Source: a virus. From it: a stretch of DNA of 48,451 nucleotides. Below are positions 7,474 to 17,000 of this stretch, piece by piece; within the stretch, counting starts at the first letter, position 1; each line of letters opens with the position of its first letter. The notes beneath the pieces were generated by a model. The model did not search any database and was not told the origin of the DNA. It worked only from the letters and a program-made list of their open reading frames with translations. Position numbers and translations under genes: made by a program. The stretch is from IMG/VR virus record IMGVR_UViG_3300031963_000245, positions 1-48,451 of that record; one strand, 5' to 3'.

Positions 7474-8163
7474 TTATAAATTTTCGTTTATGTTTGAACC
7501 TTTCATATATACCGCACCTGTCGGATTTAATCTTGATTCTAATTGTTTAATAAGACCCTTCAAACCATCTATTTCGGTGTTCTTATCTTTCATTTCACTT
7601 CTTAACTTTTGTAATGTATCCTGAAGCATAATAACCTTATCATTTGGTTTTTCAACTTCCTTAATTACTTCCACCTCTTTGATAATTTCAACAGGTGGTT
7701 TGTCTAAAGCAATGTCTAAACTTCGTCTAAGTTCGTCTAATTTTTCATCCTTTTTAGACATTTCATTTTTTAACTCGGCAATAACTCCGCCAAGTTCATC
7801 TTCAGTTGTTTTGTCACTAATATACTCAACTTTTGTGACAACTTTTTCAACGGGTATTTCTTTAATAATTTCCTTCTCAATCACAACTTCAACAGGTACC
7901 TCAACAATCTTTTCTTTTTCAACAATAACTTCAACAGGTACCTCAACAATCCTATCAACAGGGACTTCCACTAGTTTTTCAACAATAACTTCTTTTATTA
8001 AGTCTTTTTCACCTTCATTAAGTGTTTTTCCCAAAAGTCCATACTTTTTTATGTCAAACCCTTGTTTGAAACACTGGGACACGAATAACTCAACATCATC
8101 AATATTATTTAATTTACAATAGTCAAGTATGTCTGAATTATATTTTGGATTAACATTATACAT
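7474..8163 (-). CDS. Hypothetical protein with EVPVE repeats and coiled coil (229 aa)
   Basis: Three parts are visible. Residues 1-60 form a small helical domain. Residues 60-115 are a low-complexity run of Val/Glu/Pro/Lys repeats (IVEVPVEVIVEKE). Residues about 120-215 form predicted coiled coil, interrupted by a second Val/Glu/Lys run (EIIKEVEVIKEVEKP). Proteins with EVPVE linkers are common in phages and are mostly uncharacterised. The start overlaps the 3' end of the Mre11-like gene by 8 bases. Its position among recombination genes suggests co-expression, not function. Confidence 0.8.
   Translation of the reverse strand: MYNVNPKYNSDILDYCKLNNIDDVELFVSQCFKQGFDIKKYGLLGKTLNEGEKDLIKEVIVEKLVEVPVDRIVEVPVEVIVEKEKIVEVPVEVVIEKEIIKEIPVEKVVTKVEYISDKTTEDELGGVIAELKNEMSKKDEKLDELRRSLDIALDKPPVEIIKEVEVIKEVEKPNDKVIMLQDTLQKLRSEMKDKNTEIDGLKGLIKQLESRLNPTGAVYMKGSNINENL
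7846..7985 (-). repeat. Imperfect 42-bp-spaced repeats encoding EVPVE units
   Basis: The block CTTCAACAGGTACCTCAACA (plus strand) occurs twice, 42 bases apart (about 7887 and 7929), with degenerate copies on both sides. The repeats encode the Val/Glu/Pro linker of the 229-aa protein. They look like a small tandem duplication under coding constraint. Confidence 0.6.
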
Positions 8164-8935
8164 TACTTAAAACCTCATCACCATTAATGATATCCTCAAA
8201 TGATTTTATCTTAAATGATAAGAAAGGTTTAGGATTTTCCAAATCAACAAATTCATATTTATCCTTTTCAACATCGTAAATTCCATATCCATGGTTCTTT
8301 ATTGTTTCACCATAGTTTTGTTGAATGGTTGACCCTACCATGTATGCTTTCTTACCTCCTGGTATGTTGAATACTTGTCTTTTATGAATATCCCCACAAA
8401 GTACAATATCACAACCTGCAAACTTATCAGTTTCAAATCCTGTGTCAAATTTATACCCAATATCGGTCGTTAATCCTTGTACTGGTCCGTGGAACAAACC
8501 AATCTTAACTTGGTCTGACTTTTGAATGTCGGGTGGAATGTTGTGGTCCATCAAAGAATAAACACACCAATCAATATTTTGGTCTTCATATACACCTCTA
8601 CTTTTTAAGTAAACAATGTTCTCATCTTGTAATGAATCAATAATAGGTGTTAGAGCGTCCAATCTTGACATGTTGTTTTCCAAAAAGTCGTGGTTACCAA
8701 TAATAAGAATTGTTTTTGCAATCTTTGAGCATTCAGTTAAAGTCCAAGCAACAAACTCAATAAGTTCAGGTGTCATTTGATTTTTAGAATGAACCAAATC
8801 ACCAGTAAAAACAATTCTATCAGGTTTGATTTCCTTAAATTGTTCAAACATATCCACCAATATCCCACGATATAAATCGTGGTCCCTGAAAAGTCGGATA
8901 TGTAAGTCTGAAAAGTGTACTAATTTCTGTATCAT
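8156..8935 (-). CDS. Recombination nuclease subunit (gp47-like, SbcD/Mre11 family)
   Basis: Two-metal phosphoesterase that trims DNA ends together with the gp46-like ATPase. All five phosphoesterase motifs are present: SDLHI (D10, H12), TGDL (D46), GNHD (residues 80-83), GLFHG (H149) and CGDIHK (D182, H184). At 259 residues it is shorter than T4 gp47 (339), and the C-terminal ATPase-binding part is reduced. The gene starts by TAATG overlap with the 76-aa gene upstream and overlaps the EVPVE gene downstream by 8 bases. Confidence 0.93.
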   Translation of the reverse strand: MIQKLVHFSDLHIRLFRDHDLYRGILVDMFEQFKEIKPDRIVFTGDLVHSKNQMTPELIEFVAWTLTECSKIAKTILIIGNHDFLENNMSRLDALTPIIDSLQDENIVYLKSRGVYEDQNIDWCVYSLMDHNIPPDIQKSDQVKIGLFHGPVQGLTTDIGYKFDTGFETDKFAGCDIVLCGDIHKRQVFNIPGGKKAYMVGSTIQQNYGETIKNHGYGIYDVEKDKYEFVDLENPKPFLSFKIKSFEDIINGDEVLSNV

Positions 8936-9165
8936 TACATTACAATTTTTGGTGGTTTACCCAAGTCATCATATTCGTCGGGTTTAATAGTGATAGGTTC
9001 AAATATAGGTGCGGTTTTTCTACCTAAATGTTTAAATGTATCAAGGTCAATCTCATCTTTAACCTGACTCATCTTCTCAATAATTGGCGCTATATCTATA
9101 TGTTTGTTCTCCAACTTCCCATATAGATATCCTTCCAACCAAATATAAAATTCCTTATGTGTCAT
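8935..9165 (-). CDS. Hypothetical small protein (76 aa)
   Basis: No family is recognised. The first half looks helical (FYIWLEGYLYGKLENK) with aromatic residues; the second half is proline-rich (IFEPITIKPDEYDDLGKPPK). Its stop overlaps the start of the Mre11-like gene (TAATG), and its own ATG overlaps the stop of the 47-aa gene (ATGA), so it is translationally coupled on both sides. Confidence 0.75.
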   Translation of the reverse strand: MTHKEFYIWLEGYLYGKLENKHIDIAPIIEKMSQVKDEIDLDTFKHLGRKTAPIFEPITIKPDEYDDLGKPPKIVM

Positions 9166-9305
9166 ACCCCCATATTATATAAATTAGCTAATATCAACCG
9201 AGCCATTTTAAATTCTTTAACCCTATTTAATTTTAGACCATAAGTGTGTGCAATCACAACTAAATATGGTTTGACATCACTATATTTCATTTTACCAATT
9301 TCCAT
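9162..9305 (-). CDS. Hypothetical 47-residue protein
   Basis: This small frame fills what would otherwise be a 139-base gap. It starts with ATG at 9305, overlapping the stop of the zinc-ribbon gene (TAATG), and ends in TGA overlapping the next ATG (ATGA). Coupling on both sides, as elsewhere in this operon, supports it being real. The product (MEIGKMKYSDVKPY..., ending LANLYNMGV) is basic and probably helical. No family is recognised. Confidence 0.6.
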   Translation of the reverse strand: MEIGKMKYSDVKPYLVVIAHTYGLKLNRVKEFKMARLILANLYNMGV

Positions 9306-9520
9306 TAATTATCAAATAATTTAAATTCTTCATTAACATGACCACAATCATCACATCTGTATGTTGGGAATGGTACTATAGTGTCTTCAGAACTACCAGT
9401 TAATAACGCCGCAACTTTTTTAATTAAAACCACTTCTTTAAAATAGGTACTACCACATTCCTCACAAACTACCGTAGGTTGTTTCTTTAAGTCAATTCTA
9501 GGTTGTATTAAATCTTCCAT
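9305..9520 (-). CDS. Small zinc-ribbon protein (71 aa)
   Basis: Two CxxC knuckles, C19-E-E-C22 and C56-D-D-C59, each followed by Gly, flank a ~33-residue insert and form a typical zinc ribbon. Such small proteins in phages may bind nucleic acid or polymerase, but no specific role can be read here. It is translationally coupled to the 47-aa gene downstream and follows the 82-aa gene after 2 bases. Confidence 0.8.
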   Translation of the reverse strand: MEDLIQPRIDLKKQPTVVCEECGSTYFKEVVLIKKVAALLTGSSEDTIVPFPTYRCDDCGHVNEEFKLFDN

Positions 9521-9522
9521 AA

Positions 9523-9771
9523 TTAGTAATTTACTATTTCTTCTTCCTCATTTGTGTATTTTTGTTTAATCATTTCAGTATTAAACTGAAACTCGTCCGA
9601 TAATGTACTTTCAGAACCCCCTTTAATGTTTTCTTCGTACATAATTTCGTTAAAATGTTCAACAATTTCTTCTTCAGTTTTCCCTTCAAGTTCAGGATAA
9701 TCTTCTAAGTTAATTTCAATTGGTCCATAAGATTCGTAAACCTCATAGGTTTTGGTCATGTAAAGTTTCAT
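9523..9771 (-). CDS. Hypothetical acidic protein (82 aa)
   Basis: The product is short and acidic, with aromatic residues in the first half (YMTKTYEVYESYG) and a Glu-rich C-terminus. There are no cysteines, signal or membrane segment, and no family is recognised. The start overlaps the stop of a possible 29-residue frame (ATGA) at 9768. Confidence 0.7.
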   Translation of the reverse strand: MKLYMTKTYEVYESYGPIEINLEDYPELEGKTEEEIVEHFNEIMYEENIKGGSESTLSDEFQFNTEMIKQKYTNEEEEIVNY

Positions 9772-9857
9772 TTTATTATATATTTGATGTTTATTTTTCC
9801 AACTTCTTTATCCCACGATGTGTTATACCACCATGCAATTGTAATTGTAGATTCCAT
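9768..9857 (-). CDS. Possible 29-residue protein
   Basis: This frame in the 109-base gap after the PD-(D/E)XK gene reads MESTITIAWWYNTSWDKEVG... and ends in TGA overlapping the next gene's ATG (ATGA). The overlap style matches neighbouring real genes, and the residue content is not random-looking. It is very short, so it may be only a leader for the next gene. Confidence 0.35.
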   Translation of the reverse strand: MESTITIAWWYNTSWDKEVGKINIKYIIK

Positions 9858-9880
9858 AGTCTAATAATATTAAATTTGTT

Positions 9881-10738
9881 TTATTTTGTCAAATACTTTG
9901 ACATATCCATATCAAGTATTGTGTTTAAAACTTGTTTGGGGACTCTATATTCCTCATATTCACCCTCATCACTTAAGTGAACAACAATACATCCATATAT
10001 CTTAATGTTCTCGTATTTACTACCTTTCAACATATCTAAAAGTAATTTACCATAAAATGGTAATTGAGTGAAGTAGTGTCCAAGTGCGGTATCATCCAAG
10101 TTATTGAAGGGGTATTTCATCTTTTTGGTAAAGTGATTCGCTTCAAAGTTCTTCTTCTTATTTGTCTTCCAATCTGTTACCACAATACCTACCTCTGTTT
10201 TGTCTTTATTAAAGAACAACCACTTCTTATCAGGTTGTCCAACATATCCAAGTTCATTACTTCCTAACACAATTTCAGTATCCAATAGAACACCTTCTCT
10301 TTCTAACATCAATTCCAAATATCTACTACCCGCAGATATCATAGAATCCCCTTTTAATATCTGAGTAAAATCAACCTCAAATATTGGTTCCCTCACTTCT
10401 TTGTCCAAACCAAACATCTCAACTGACTTCTTCTCCAAAAAATAGTGGACTCTGGAACCCATATTTGTGGAATATGTACCAGCTTGGGACCATTCCTTCA
10501 ATAACCTCTCTTTCTCAACAGGGTCTCCAGCGGCTTTCTTATCAGCAATTCCATCAGAGTCAAACTCAGTATAAAAAAGTTTCATAACTTTTGATACAGA
10601 TGGCCAATCAGACCTTAACTCACCTTTCTTATCTAACATCGTATAAGTGTGTGTGTCCTCAACGAATGTTAATTGTAGTTCTTCTTGTTTCTTTTTGATT
10701 ATTTCATTAATCTCATCTCTAATCTCGTATAAATTCAT
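9881..10738 (-). CDS. PD-(D/E)XK family exonuclease (Cas4/RecB-like)
   Basis: Probable metal-dependent DNA exonuclease of recombination or replication. The PD-(D/E)XK core is visible: a Glu in DTEIVLG (about residue 154), the Asp of GYVGQPDK (about 168), DWKTNKK with the catalytic Asp and Lys (about 188-192), and the downstream helix QLPFYGKLLLD holding the Q-Y motif of RecB-type nucleases (about 226). No four-cysteine iron-sulfur cluster as in Cas4 or AddB is seen. The 285-residue protein is coupled to the primase gene by an ATGA overlap, so it is made together with the primase. Confidence 0.85.
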   Translation of the reverse strand: MNLYEIRDEINEIIKKKQEELQLTFVEDTHTYTMLDKKGELRSDWPSVSKVMKLFYTEFDSDGIADKKAAGDPVEKERLLKEWSQAGTYSTNMGSRVHYFLEKKSVEMFGLDKEVREPIFEVDFTQILKGDSMISAGSRYLELMLEREGVLLDTEIVLGSNELGYVGQPDKKWLFFNKDKTEVGIVVTDWKTNKKKNFEANHFTKKMKYPFNNLDDTALGHYFTQLPFYGKLLLDMLKGSKYENIKIYGCIVVHLSDEGEYEEYRVPKQVLNTILDMDMSKYLTK

Positions 10739-11634
10739 CGCATATTATAATAATATTCATTTATTTCCCCTCTTAAATCGGCAACATCCGAATCTCCCGT
10801 TAATTTTATAATCTTAACTCTACCATATAAATCACCACCATTTAAATTGTGGTATAACTTGGTGGCATCACTCCAAGCGTCACTATCCAAACATATTATG
10901 ATGTTACCTTTGGCTTTATTATATATCGTTTCAAATAGTAAATCCGACATATGTTTACCAAGCATTGCAATACTATTGGGTAAGAACACCGAATCAAACG
11001 CGCCTTCAACCAAATAGATATCTTTGTTCCAATCAATTAGGTTTTCGTTAAAGATTATCTTATCTTTTTCAGCCTCTGGGTTCTTGTATTTAGCTTTGGT
11101 GTGGGGGTCCCAACTTCTCGCAATATAATAGTTCAATTCACCTTTCTTATCATATGACGGAACAACTATTCTACCTGAATGACTACCCTTATCACAAAAC
11201 CCAATCCCATACTTTTCAATTATATCATTAGTAATACCTCTACTTTTAAGATAGTTATATGCCTGTTGATATATAGGGTATCTTGGGTTTGAATCCTTGA
11301 AGAGGGTGAAATTTGGTGGTAATGTTAATTTTTTAACTTTCTTTTCTTTGGGTTTATTTTCCTCTGGTTGGAGGATTTTATAAACCTTTTTTTGTTTACG
11401 ATTACCATATTTATCAAACAACTTACCCAAAGGTCCGTGAGTCCCCTCGCTATCGCCGCAAGACCAACATTTATAAACATGTGAGAAATAATTAACCTCA
11501 AGATTACCCTTGTGTCTATCCTCATCACAAACAGGACAATCAAATGAGATTTGACCCCTATGTTCGTAGTGAAGTTTCTCATCACCCAAAATTTCTTTGA
11601 GCAATTCAACCAATATTTCTTTATCGTCTGACAT
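10735..11634 (-). CDS. DNA primase, DnaG-type with zinc finger and Toprim (gp61-like role)
   Basis: Makes RNA primers for lagging-strand synthesis. The 299 residues contain an N-terminal zinc finger (C33, C36, C56, C59 in DCPVC and KCWSC), a basic linker (about 79-103), an RNA-polymerase-like basic segment (YKNPEAEKD), and a Toprim domain with VEGAFD (E210) and CLDSDA (D250, D252). I chose the ATG at 11634. A longer frame opens only with a TTG at 11670 and adds a hydrophobic 12-residue stretch that does not fit. It is the first gene of the replication and recombination block on this strand. The DnaB-like helicase at 46771 is its likely partner. Confidence 0.9.
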   Translation of the reverse strand: MSDDKEILVELLKEILGDEKLHYEHRGQISFDCPVCDEDRHKGNLEVNYFSHVYKCWSCGDSEGTHGPLGKLFDKYGNRKQKKVYKILQPEENKPKEKKVKKLTLPPNFTLFKDSNPRYPIYQQAYNYLKSRGITNDIIEKYGIGFCDKGSHSGRIVVPSYDKKGELNYYIARSWDPHTKAKYKNPEAEKDKIIFNENLIDWNKDIYLVEGAFDSVFLPNSIAMLGKHMSDLLFETIYNKAKGNIIICLDSDAWSDATKLYHNLNGGDLYGRVKIIKLTGDSDVADLRGEINEYYYNMR

Positions 11635-11650
11635 TACACCTAAAATAAGA

Positions 11651-11657
11651 ATAAATA
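11651..11657 (-). promoter_or_regulatory. Candidate phage promoter element TATTTAT before the primase
   Basis: The minus strand reads TATTTAT in the divergent intergenic region, 16 bases before the primase ATG. The plus-strand copy at 11697 has the same spacing to its own gene. It is one of a set of such elements in leaders; function is inferred. Confidence 0.35.
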
Positions 11658-11696
11658 ATATATGAATCAACCTTCACAAGTTTTTGACCTCCTTTA

Positions 11697-11703
11697 TATT
11701 TAT
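11697..11703 (+). promoter_or_regulatory. Candidate phage promoter element TATTTAT before the plus-strand block
   Basis: TATTTAT followed by TTTAA lies 16 bases before the first plus-strand start codon, in the 85-base divergent region. It is one of a set of such elements in leaders; function is inferred. Confidence 0.35.
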
Positions 11704-11719
11704 TTTAAAAACAAAATAA

Positions 11720-11935
11720 ATGCCGACGCAAATAACCATAAACACAATTTCGGGAGTTCAACCATACGATATATACATATGTGATGACCCAATCACAACT
11801 TGCATATATATAAGTACAATTTCAACTGTTCCTTATGTATTTAACGTACCTACATTATTGGATGGTCAATCATCATATAATTTAAAAATTGTGGATAATA
11901 ACGGTTGCTCGGTTGAAGAAAATTTAATACCATAA
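11720..11935 (+). CDS. Small tail-associated protein, stand-alone copy of the large adhesin's N-terminal module
   Basis: The 71 residues align along their whole length with the first ~72 residues of the 1750-aa protein at 14074. Shared positions include SGxxxPYxIYxCD, a second Cys about 8 residues later, TIxT, and KIxxNxGC near the end. The fold is probably a small beta-sandwich stabilised by cysteines, with a look of SprB- or Ig-like units. The gene is coupled to the next one by a TAATG overlap. It may be a cap, chaperone-like or attachment piece of the fibre, or a decoy copy; function is not known. Confidence 0.75.
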   Translation: MPTQITINTISGVQPYDIYICDDPITTCIYISTISTVPYVFNVPTLLDGQSSYNLKIVDNNGCSVEENLIP

Positions 11936-14022
11936 TGAGTTGTAATTGTTTATTAGTCAGAATTGACCCTAATGATATTAGTTCATCAACAGGTAATACC
12001 CTATACACCGATAATACCGTCTTTATTGATGGTTTTTTAGATTGTGAGTCAACCCCTGTTGTAAATGAATTTACAGATAGAGGGTATTACTGTTATTGTA
12101 TGACAACTTCCGCAGATTGTAGTATTTGTGCGGGTGACGGATGGGTCGTTTATGACGAAACATCTTGCTACAGAGAAATTACAACAGCCGCAACACCTCC
12201 TGTATCACCATTATCGGCGGTTGCCACATCATTTTTTGTGTATTCACAATTTGGTAGTTATTTTTACCAACCAGGATTTTGTCAATGTGGTTCAGGTGCA
12301 ACATATACTATAGTTACAGGTGTTGATTCGTGGGAAAATGTTGGTGACACTATTTCTGAAGGCCCTTTAAATAGATGTGCCATTTGGCCAACAACAGGTG
12401 GAAGTGCACCACCATTCAACAAATGGTTAGGATTTTCATCTTGTTTATCAGGGATTACTGAAACAAAAACATACTGGGTTGGAATTGGGGCTGATGATGA
12501 TTTTAGACTTGTCTTAGATGGTAATCTTATTGTAGATACTTCTTTACCTCCTAATCCTTTCACAACGAGTAACGGTCAATCCTTTAAAAGATGGAACGTA
12601 TACCCCGTTGAGATTGGTGCAGGTGACCATACTTTGGAGGTTTACGGATTAAATGCTGGTAGTCAAGGTGGTTTTGGATGTGAGATTTATGATGGTGATT
12701 TAGCAACATTAACTGGTTTAACGACTTATGCGGCATTAGAACCTTATATAATATTCACAACATCAGGCCAAACAGAATTTACTATAGTTCAAGACACATT
12801 AGGTAATTACGATTCATCAGGTTATACTTGTCCTTCAGGATATGTTTATTCTGAATGTAGTGGAACTTGTGTTTCATATGAATTCTGCGAAACACCAATG
12901 TCACCAACACTTTATTATTATCAAGATGATATAATAGTTTCAGGTGAAAGTGTTTTAAGTGAATTTGTTTTACAAGAAGAAAATTGTTCTGAAGAAAGTG
13001 ATTGTTGTGGTGATATATGTAACACATCAGGTTATTGTGTTTCAAATACGGAAAATATATCATATGATGATAACTACATTGAGAGTGGTTTACATAACGG
13101 TAAACCTTATTGGGTTGGGGAATCTAATGGTTTATTTATTTATTATTCAACAGGTAACACTCAATGGTGTTTAGCGATGTCTTTAGACGGTCCTTGCTTT
13201 CTTTCAGGTAAATCACCTTGTGTTAGTGTTTGTCCTGATTTACTTTCAGAATATTTTTCTGAAGGAACTTGTTCAACCACAACTACAACAACGTCACCTT
13301 GTGATACTTTTGATTTTGAATCGTTATTTAATTGCGAGTTTGAGCCAACCCCTACCCCCACCCCAACTCAAACAACAACACCCACACCTACCCCAACACC
13401 AAGTCCAACAAATGTTTGTGGAGGTGTAAATGTTGGTGCAACTATTTTATCGTTTACGCCAACACCAAGCCCGACTCCTACAATAACACCAACACCTTCG
13501 GGTATTGTTGAAAGGCCGTGTCAATACTCTGGTGATGTAACATTTAATACGGTTAATGAAATGATTAATTGTCCTGTGAGTAAACAATTTCAAGATTGTT
13601 ACAATGGAACAATGTATTATACCACTAATAACGTAACTATCCCATCAGGAGGGACTTTAGAACAATATCAAGTATTCTATTCAACTGTTGACGGATTAAC
13701 TAAATGTATTTCATATGTTGGGATTACAACTCAAGTAATCGGGGTTAATAATATAATTTTAAATGTTGGTCCTTTAGGATTATCTAATTTAGGTGGTTGT
13801 GCTGTTTGTACAACTTTTTCTGAGTGTTATACTTATACTGTTAATACAACAAAAGGCAATTCTATCACATTTGAATATACTCCATGTTGTGGTGAATCAT
13901 TACCGTCACCATATACTTTTGATGAAGGTTCAATTAGTTTTTGTTCAATTACATACCCTAACATAATTTTAGGTTCACCGATTATATCCGTTACAGCATC
14001 CTGTGAAAAGTGTCTCGCATAA
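11935..14022 (+). CDS. Cys-rich tail fibre or adhesin-like protein (695 aa)
   Basis: A modular surface protein, probably part of a tail fibre. Residues 1-100 are Cys-rich. Residues about 115-270 look like a PA14-type beta domain (WVGIGADDDFRLVLDGN, then GAGDHTLEVYGLNAG), a carbohydrate-binding fold in many adhesins. More Cys-rich segments follow. Two Pro/Thr linkers of PTPTPT type are at about 470-490 and 505-522. The last ~70 residues form a Cys-rich module (C-x-x-C, then FEYTPCCGE, then SFCS) that recurs in the 1750-aa protein. There is no signal peptide, as expected for a virion protein. It starts by TAATG overlap with the 71-aa gene. The domain calls are from pattern only. Confidence 0.75.
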   Translation: MSCNCLLVRIDPNDISSSTGNTLYTDNTVFIDGFLDCESTPVVNEFTDRGYYCYCMTTSADCSICAGDGWVVYDETSCYREITTAATPPVSPLSAVATSFFVYSQFGSYFYQPGFCQCGSGATYTIVTGVDSWENVGDTISEGPLNRCAIWPTTGGSAPPFNKWLGFSSCLSGITETKTYWVGIGADDDFRLVLDGNLIVDTSLPPNPFTTSNGQSFKRWNVYPVEIGAGDHTLEVYGLNAGSQGGFGCEIYDGDLATLTGLTTYAALEPYIIFTTSGQTEFTIVQDTLGNYDSSGYTCPSGYVYSECSGTCVSYEFCETPMSPTLYYYQDDIIVSGESVLSEFVLQEENCSEESDCCGDICNTSGYCVSNTENISYDDNYIESGLHNGKPYWVGESNGLFIYYSTGNTQWCLAMSLDGPCFLSGKSPCVSVCPDLLSEYFSEGTCSTTTTTTSPCDTFDFESLFNCEFEPTPTPTPTQTTTPTPTPTPSPTNVCGGVNVGATILSFTPTPSPTPTITPTPSGIVERPCQYSGDVTFNTVNEMINCPVSKQFQDCYNGTMYYTTNNVTIPSGGTLEQYQVFYSTVDGLTKCISYVGITTQVIGVNNIILNVGPLGLSNLGGCAVCTTFSECYTYTVNTTKGNSITFEYTPCCGESLPSPYTFDEGSISFCSITYPNIILGSPIISVTASCEKCLA
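13342..13503 (+). repeat. Pro/Thr linkers (PTPTPT type)
   Basis: Two short runs of ACN/CCN codons, about 13342-13413 and 13454-13503, encode TPTPTPTQTT-like linkers around a short globular piece. The residue pattern is the same as in the long arrays of the next gene. Confidence 0.75.
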
Positions 14023-14058
14023 ACTTAGTTTTATTCAGATATAAAAAAGTGAATTAAA

Positions 14059-14065
14059 TATTTAT
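14059..14065 (+). promoter_or_regulatory. Candidate phage promoter element TATTTAT before the 1750-aa adhesin
   Basis: TATTTAT followed by GTAAT lies 8 bases before the ATG at 14074, in the 51-base gap after the 695-aa gene. It is one of a set of such elements; function is inferred. Confidence 0.35.
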
Positions 14066-14073
14066 GTAATATA

Positions 14074-17000
14074 ATGACTTCAATTGAAATAAGTAACATA
14101 TCAGGTTTACCAAACCCATATCAGATTTACGTTTGTGACGTATTTGGTAATCAATGTGTTCTAATTGCAACAATTAATACTTTAGTACCTCCAAGTACAA
14201 CATTTTTATTACCCAGTCAATTTGATAGCGCACCTGCAGTTGGTATTAAAATTATAACAAATGATGGTTGTGAACGATTTGAAATTGTTTATTGTATATC
14301 ACTAATTACGACCCCAACCCCAACCCCAACTCCAACACCGACTCCAACACCGACTCCAACTTCAACTCCAACACCAACTAACACCCCAACTGAAACTCCA
14401 ACTAACACCCCAACTGAAACTCCAACTAACACCCCAACTGAAACACCTACTAACACCCCAACTGAAACACCTACTAACACCCCAACTGAAACACCTACTA
14501 ACACCCCAACTGAAACACCTACTAACACCCCAACAAAAACTGCAACAAATACACCAACTGAGACCCCTACTAACACTCCAACTGAGACGCCAACTAACAC
14601 TCCAACTGAAACACCAACTAACACACCAACTGAAACTCCGACGAACACACCAACAAAAACTGCAACAAATACACCTACTGAAACACCAACGAACACACCT
14701 ACTGAAACTCCGACGAATACACCTACTGAAACTCCTACTCAAACACCGACTAACACAATAACACCAACCAATACTGAGACCCCTACGAACACACCTACGA
14801 ATACATTAACACCTACTAATACTGAGACTCCTACTCAAACACCGACTAACACAATTACACCAACTAATACAATAACTCCAACTAATACTGAAACACCTAC
14901 TCAAACGCCAACTAATACCATTACCCCAACTCCGACTGAAACACCTACTAATACCCCAACTAATACCATTACCCCAACTAATACTGAAACTCCAACGAAC
15001 ACTCCAACGAACACATTAACACCAACCAATACTGAGACCCCTACGAACACCCCAACAAATACAATAACACCAACTAACACTGAAACTCCTACACCTACCC
15101 CAACTAACACGATAACCCCAACCAATACTGAGACCCCTACTCAAACGCCGACTAACACAATAACACCAACCAATACTGAGACCCCTACGAACACCCCTAC
15201 GAACACAATAACACCAACCAATACTGAGACCCCTACGAACACCCCTACGAACACAATAACACCAACTAACACTGAAACTCCCACGAACACCCCTACGAAC
15301 ACAATAACACCAACTAACACTATTACCCCAACTAACACTATTACTCCAACTAACACTGAAACACCTACTCAAACACCAACTAACACAGTCACACCGACAA
15401 ACACAATCACACCAACAAACACAGAGACACCTACTCAAACGCCAACTAATACCATAACCCCAACTAATACTGAAACACCTACTCAAACGCCAACTAACAC
15501 GATAACCCCAACTAATACTGAGACCCCCACTCAAACACCAACTAATACACCTACGAATACTGTCACACCAACTAATACTTCAACTCAAACTCCAACAAAT
15601 ACACCTACAAATACTGTTACACCGACAATAACTTCAACACAAACTCCGACTAATACGTCCACTAACACAGGTACTCCAACAAATACACCTACAAACACAT
15701 CAACAAATACACCAACTAATACGCCGACAAATACTATTACCCCAACAAACACATCAACTCAAACACCTACGAACACATCAACAAATACTCCAACGAATAC
15801 CGTTACACCAACAAGAACTGCAACTAACACACCAACGAATACTCCAACTAATACTGTAACCCCAACAAACACTTCAACCCAAACTCCGACCAACACACCT
15901 ACAAATACTCCAACGAATACTGTAACGCCAACTAATACTTCCACTCAAACTCCGACTAACACACCTACTAATACTCCAACAAGAACTGTTACACCTACTA
16001 ACACTATAACACCTACTAATACATCAACTCAAACACCAACCAATACACCTACAAATACTGTAACATCTACTATCACCCCTACAAATACACCTACAAATAC
16101 TTTAACACCAACCAACACTATTACTCAAACCCCTACGAACACACCTACAAACACAATTACACCTACAGGTACAATAACACAAACTCCAACCAATACACCG
16201 ACTAATACTTTAACACCAACGAACACATTAACTCAGACACCAACAAACACTCCTACAAATACCGTAACTCCAACTATTACTTCAACTCAAACTCCGACTA
16301 ACACACCAACAAGAACTGTTACACCTACTAATACTCCAACGAATACCTCAACTAATACTCCTACTAACACTATAACACCGACAAATACACCAACTAATAC
16401 GCCAACAAACACGATAACAAATACTGTTACACCTACTAACACCTCAACAAATACACCAACAAATACCGCAACGAATACACCAACAAATACCGTTACTCCT
16501 ACTAACACTCCTACTAACACTCCTACTAACACTCCTACGAATACCTCAACGAATACCCCTACAAGAACATCCACACCAACTAATACCCCTACAAGAACCG
16601 CAACGAATACACCAACTAATACCCCTACAAATACTGTAACACCAACTCAAACAAGTACTCAGACACCAACTCAAACAAATACTCAGACACCAACTAACAC
16701 TTCAACTAATACTGTAACACCAACACCAACTCAATACCCATGTAATTGTATTGACTTTTTAGATACAACAATAGAGGGTTTTATCACATATAGTTATGTT
16801 GATTGTTCAAATGTTACCGTTACAGGTGTTACAAATCCAGGTAATGATTCATTTAGAGTTTGTGGTAGTAATCCTATTGTTAGTAGTCCTAAATTAGAAT
16901 TCACTATAGGTGGATTTTGTTCTGGAGGTATATGTCCAACACCAACTCCAACACCAACACCAACTAATACTCCGACTAATACTCCGACTAATACAAATAC

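Noticed and set aside
7679-8122. Plus-strand frame of 147 residues opposite the EVPVE gene
   Set aside because: It is Ser/Thr low complexity created by the antisense of Val/Glu codons, and the minus-strand gene is coupled to the Mre11-like gene.
9775-9785. Plus-strand TATATATTTG resembling a Bacteroidetes -7 box
   Set aside because: No plus-strand gene follows, and I see no -33 box at proper spacing.
11635-11670. Primase start at TTG 11670
   Set aside because: It would add 12 hydrophobic residues before the zinc finger; the ATG at 11634 gives the normal N-terminus.
11635-11719. tRNA or other RNA gene in the divergent region
   Set aside because: The 85 bases are A/T-rich with no cloverleaf-like arms; I saw no tRNA anywhere in the window.
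14308-16735. Possible CRISPR array from regular repeats
   Set aside because: The repeats are contiguous, in frame and without unique spacers; they encode a continuous protein.
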